From CAYXVU01 sp964468725 (GTDB lineage: Bacteria; Acidobacteriota; Blastocatellia; UBA7656): a DNA stretch of 24,413 nt. Under the pieces are notes generated by a model that made no database searches, had not been told where the DNA came from, and was given only the letters and a program-made list of their open reading frames with translations. Below are positions 24,389 to 24,413 of the stretch, in pieces; positions within the stretch are counted from its first letter, which is position 1; each line of letters opens with the position of its first letter. Position numbers and translations under genes: made by a program. The stretch covers positions 1 through 24,413 of the forward strand of contig CAYXVU010000075.1 of NCBI GenBank assembly GCA_964468725.1, given 5' to 3'.

Positions 24389-24413
24389 ATGATTACGCAT
24401 TTTTGTGACCTCA
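24389..24413 (+). CDS. Probable start of a further gene, cut by the window edge
   Basis: ATG at 24389-24391 with GAGG at 24379-24382 and 6-bp spacing. Only MITHFCDL can be read before the window ends, too little to identify. It would be the next gene after the histidine-phosphatase gene on the same strand. Confidence 0.4.

Overview
The window reads as chromosomal DNA of a free-living, probably Gram-negative bacterium of medium GC content. The gene set best suggests an acidobacterium, perhaps of the Blastocatellia/Chloracidobacterium kind: an EgtB with the paired tyrosines of the Chloracidobacterium type, a fused KorA with KorB, a prokaryotic Ras-like GTPase beside a membrane-anchored OmpA-domain protein, and multi-domain hybrid kinases. 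This placement is inference; there is no rRNA or other marker gene here. I saw no tRNA, rRNA, CRISPR array, phage or insertion sequence.

Left part (1-9736, mostly + strand): a divergent gene start at the left edge; an AhpD-like protein translationally coupled to a secreted esterase; a SirB1-type transglutaminase-fold/TPR protein; korA-korB (2-oxoacid:ferredoxin oxidoreductase), closed by a strong terminator; EgtB; a NYN/YacP-type nuclease; and an acyl-CoA synthetase.

Middle part (9744-16744, - strand): ThiO glycine oxidase, preceded by a compact four-gene operon transcribed leftward: coiled-coil protein, inner-membrane OmpA-domain protein with a large cytoplasmic part, Ras-like GTPase, and a soluble hybrid histidine kinase. 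The genes overlap or lie 3-18 bp apart. This looks like one signalling system joining a cytoplasmic GTPase switch, a peptidoglycan-binding membrane protein and a phosphorelay. It is the best candidate here for a poorly described system. Upstream of its promoter lies a 140-bp stretch of nested inverted repeats of unknown role.

Right part (17130-24413): a LysM protein; two tandem type-1 copper proteins, one of them fused to a four-helix membrane domain; a monoacylglycerol-lipase-like hydrolase; an operon of a response regulator with an RsbW-like ATPase domain plus an ornithine-cyclodeaminase-family enzyme; and an LvaA/ACAD10-like phosphotransferase followed by a histidine-phosphatase-fold protein that lacks the usual second catalytic histidine. 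A further gene seems to start at the right edge.
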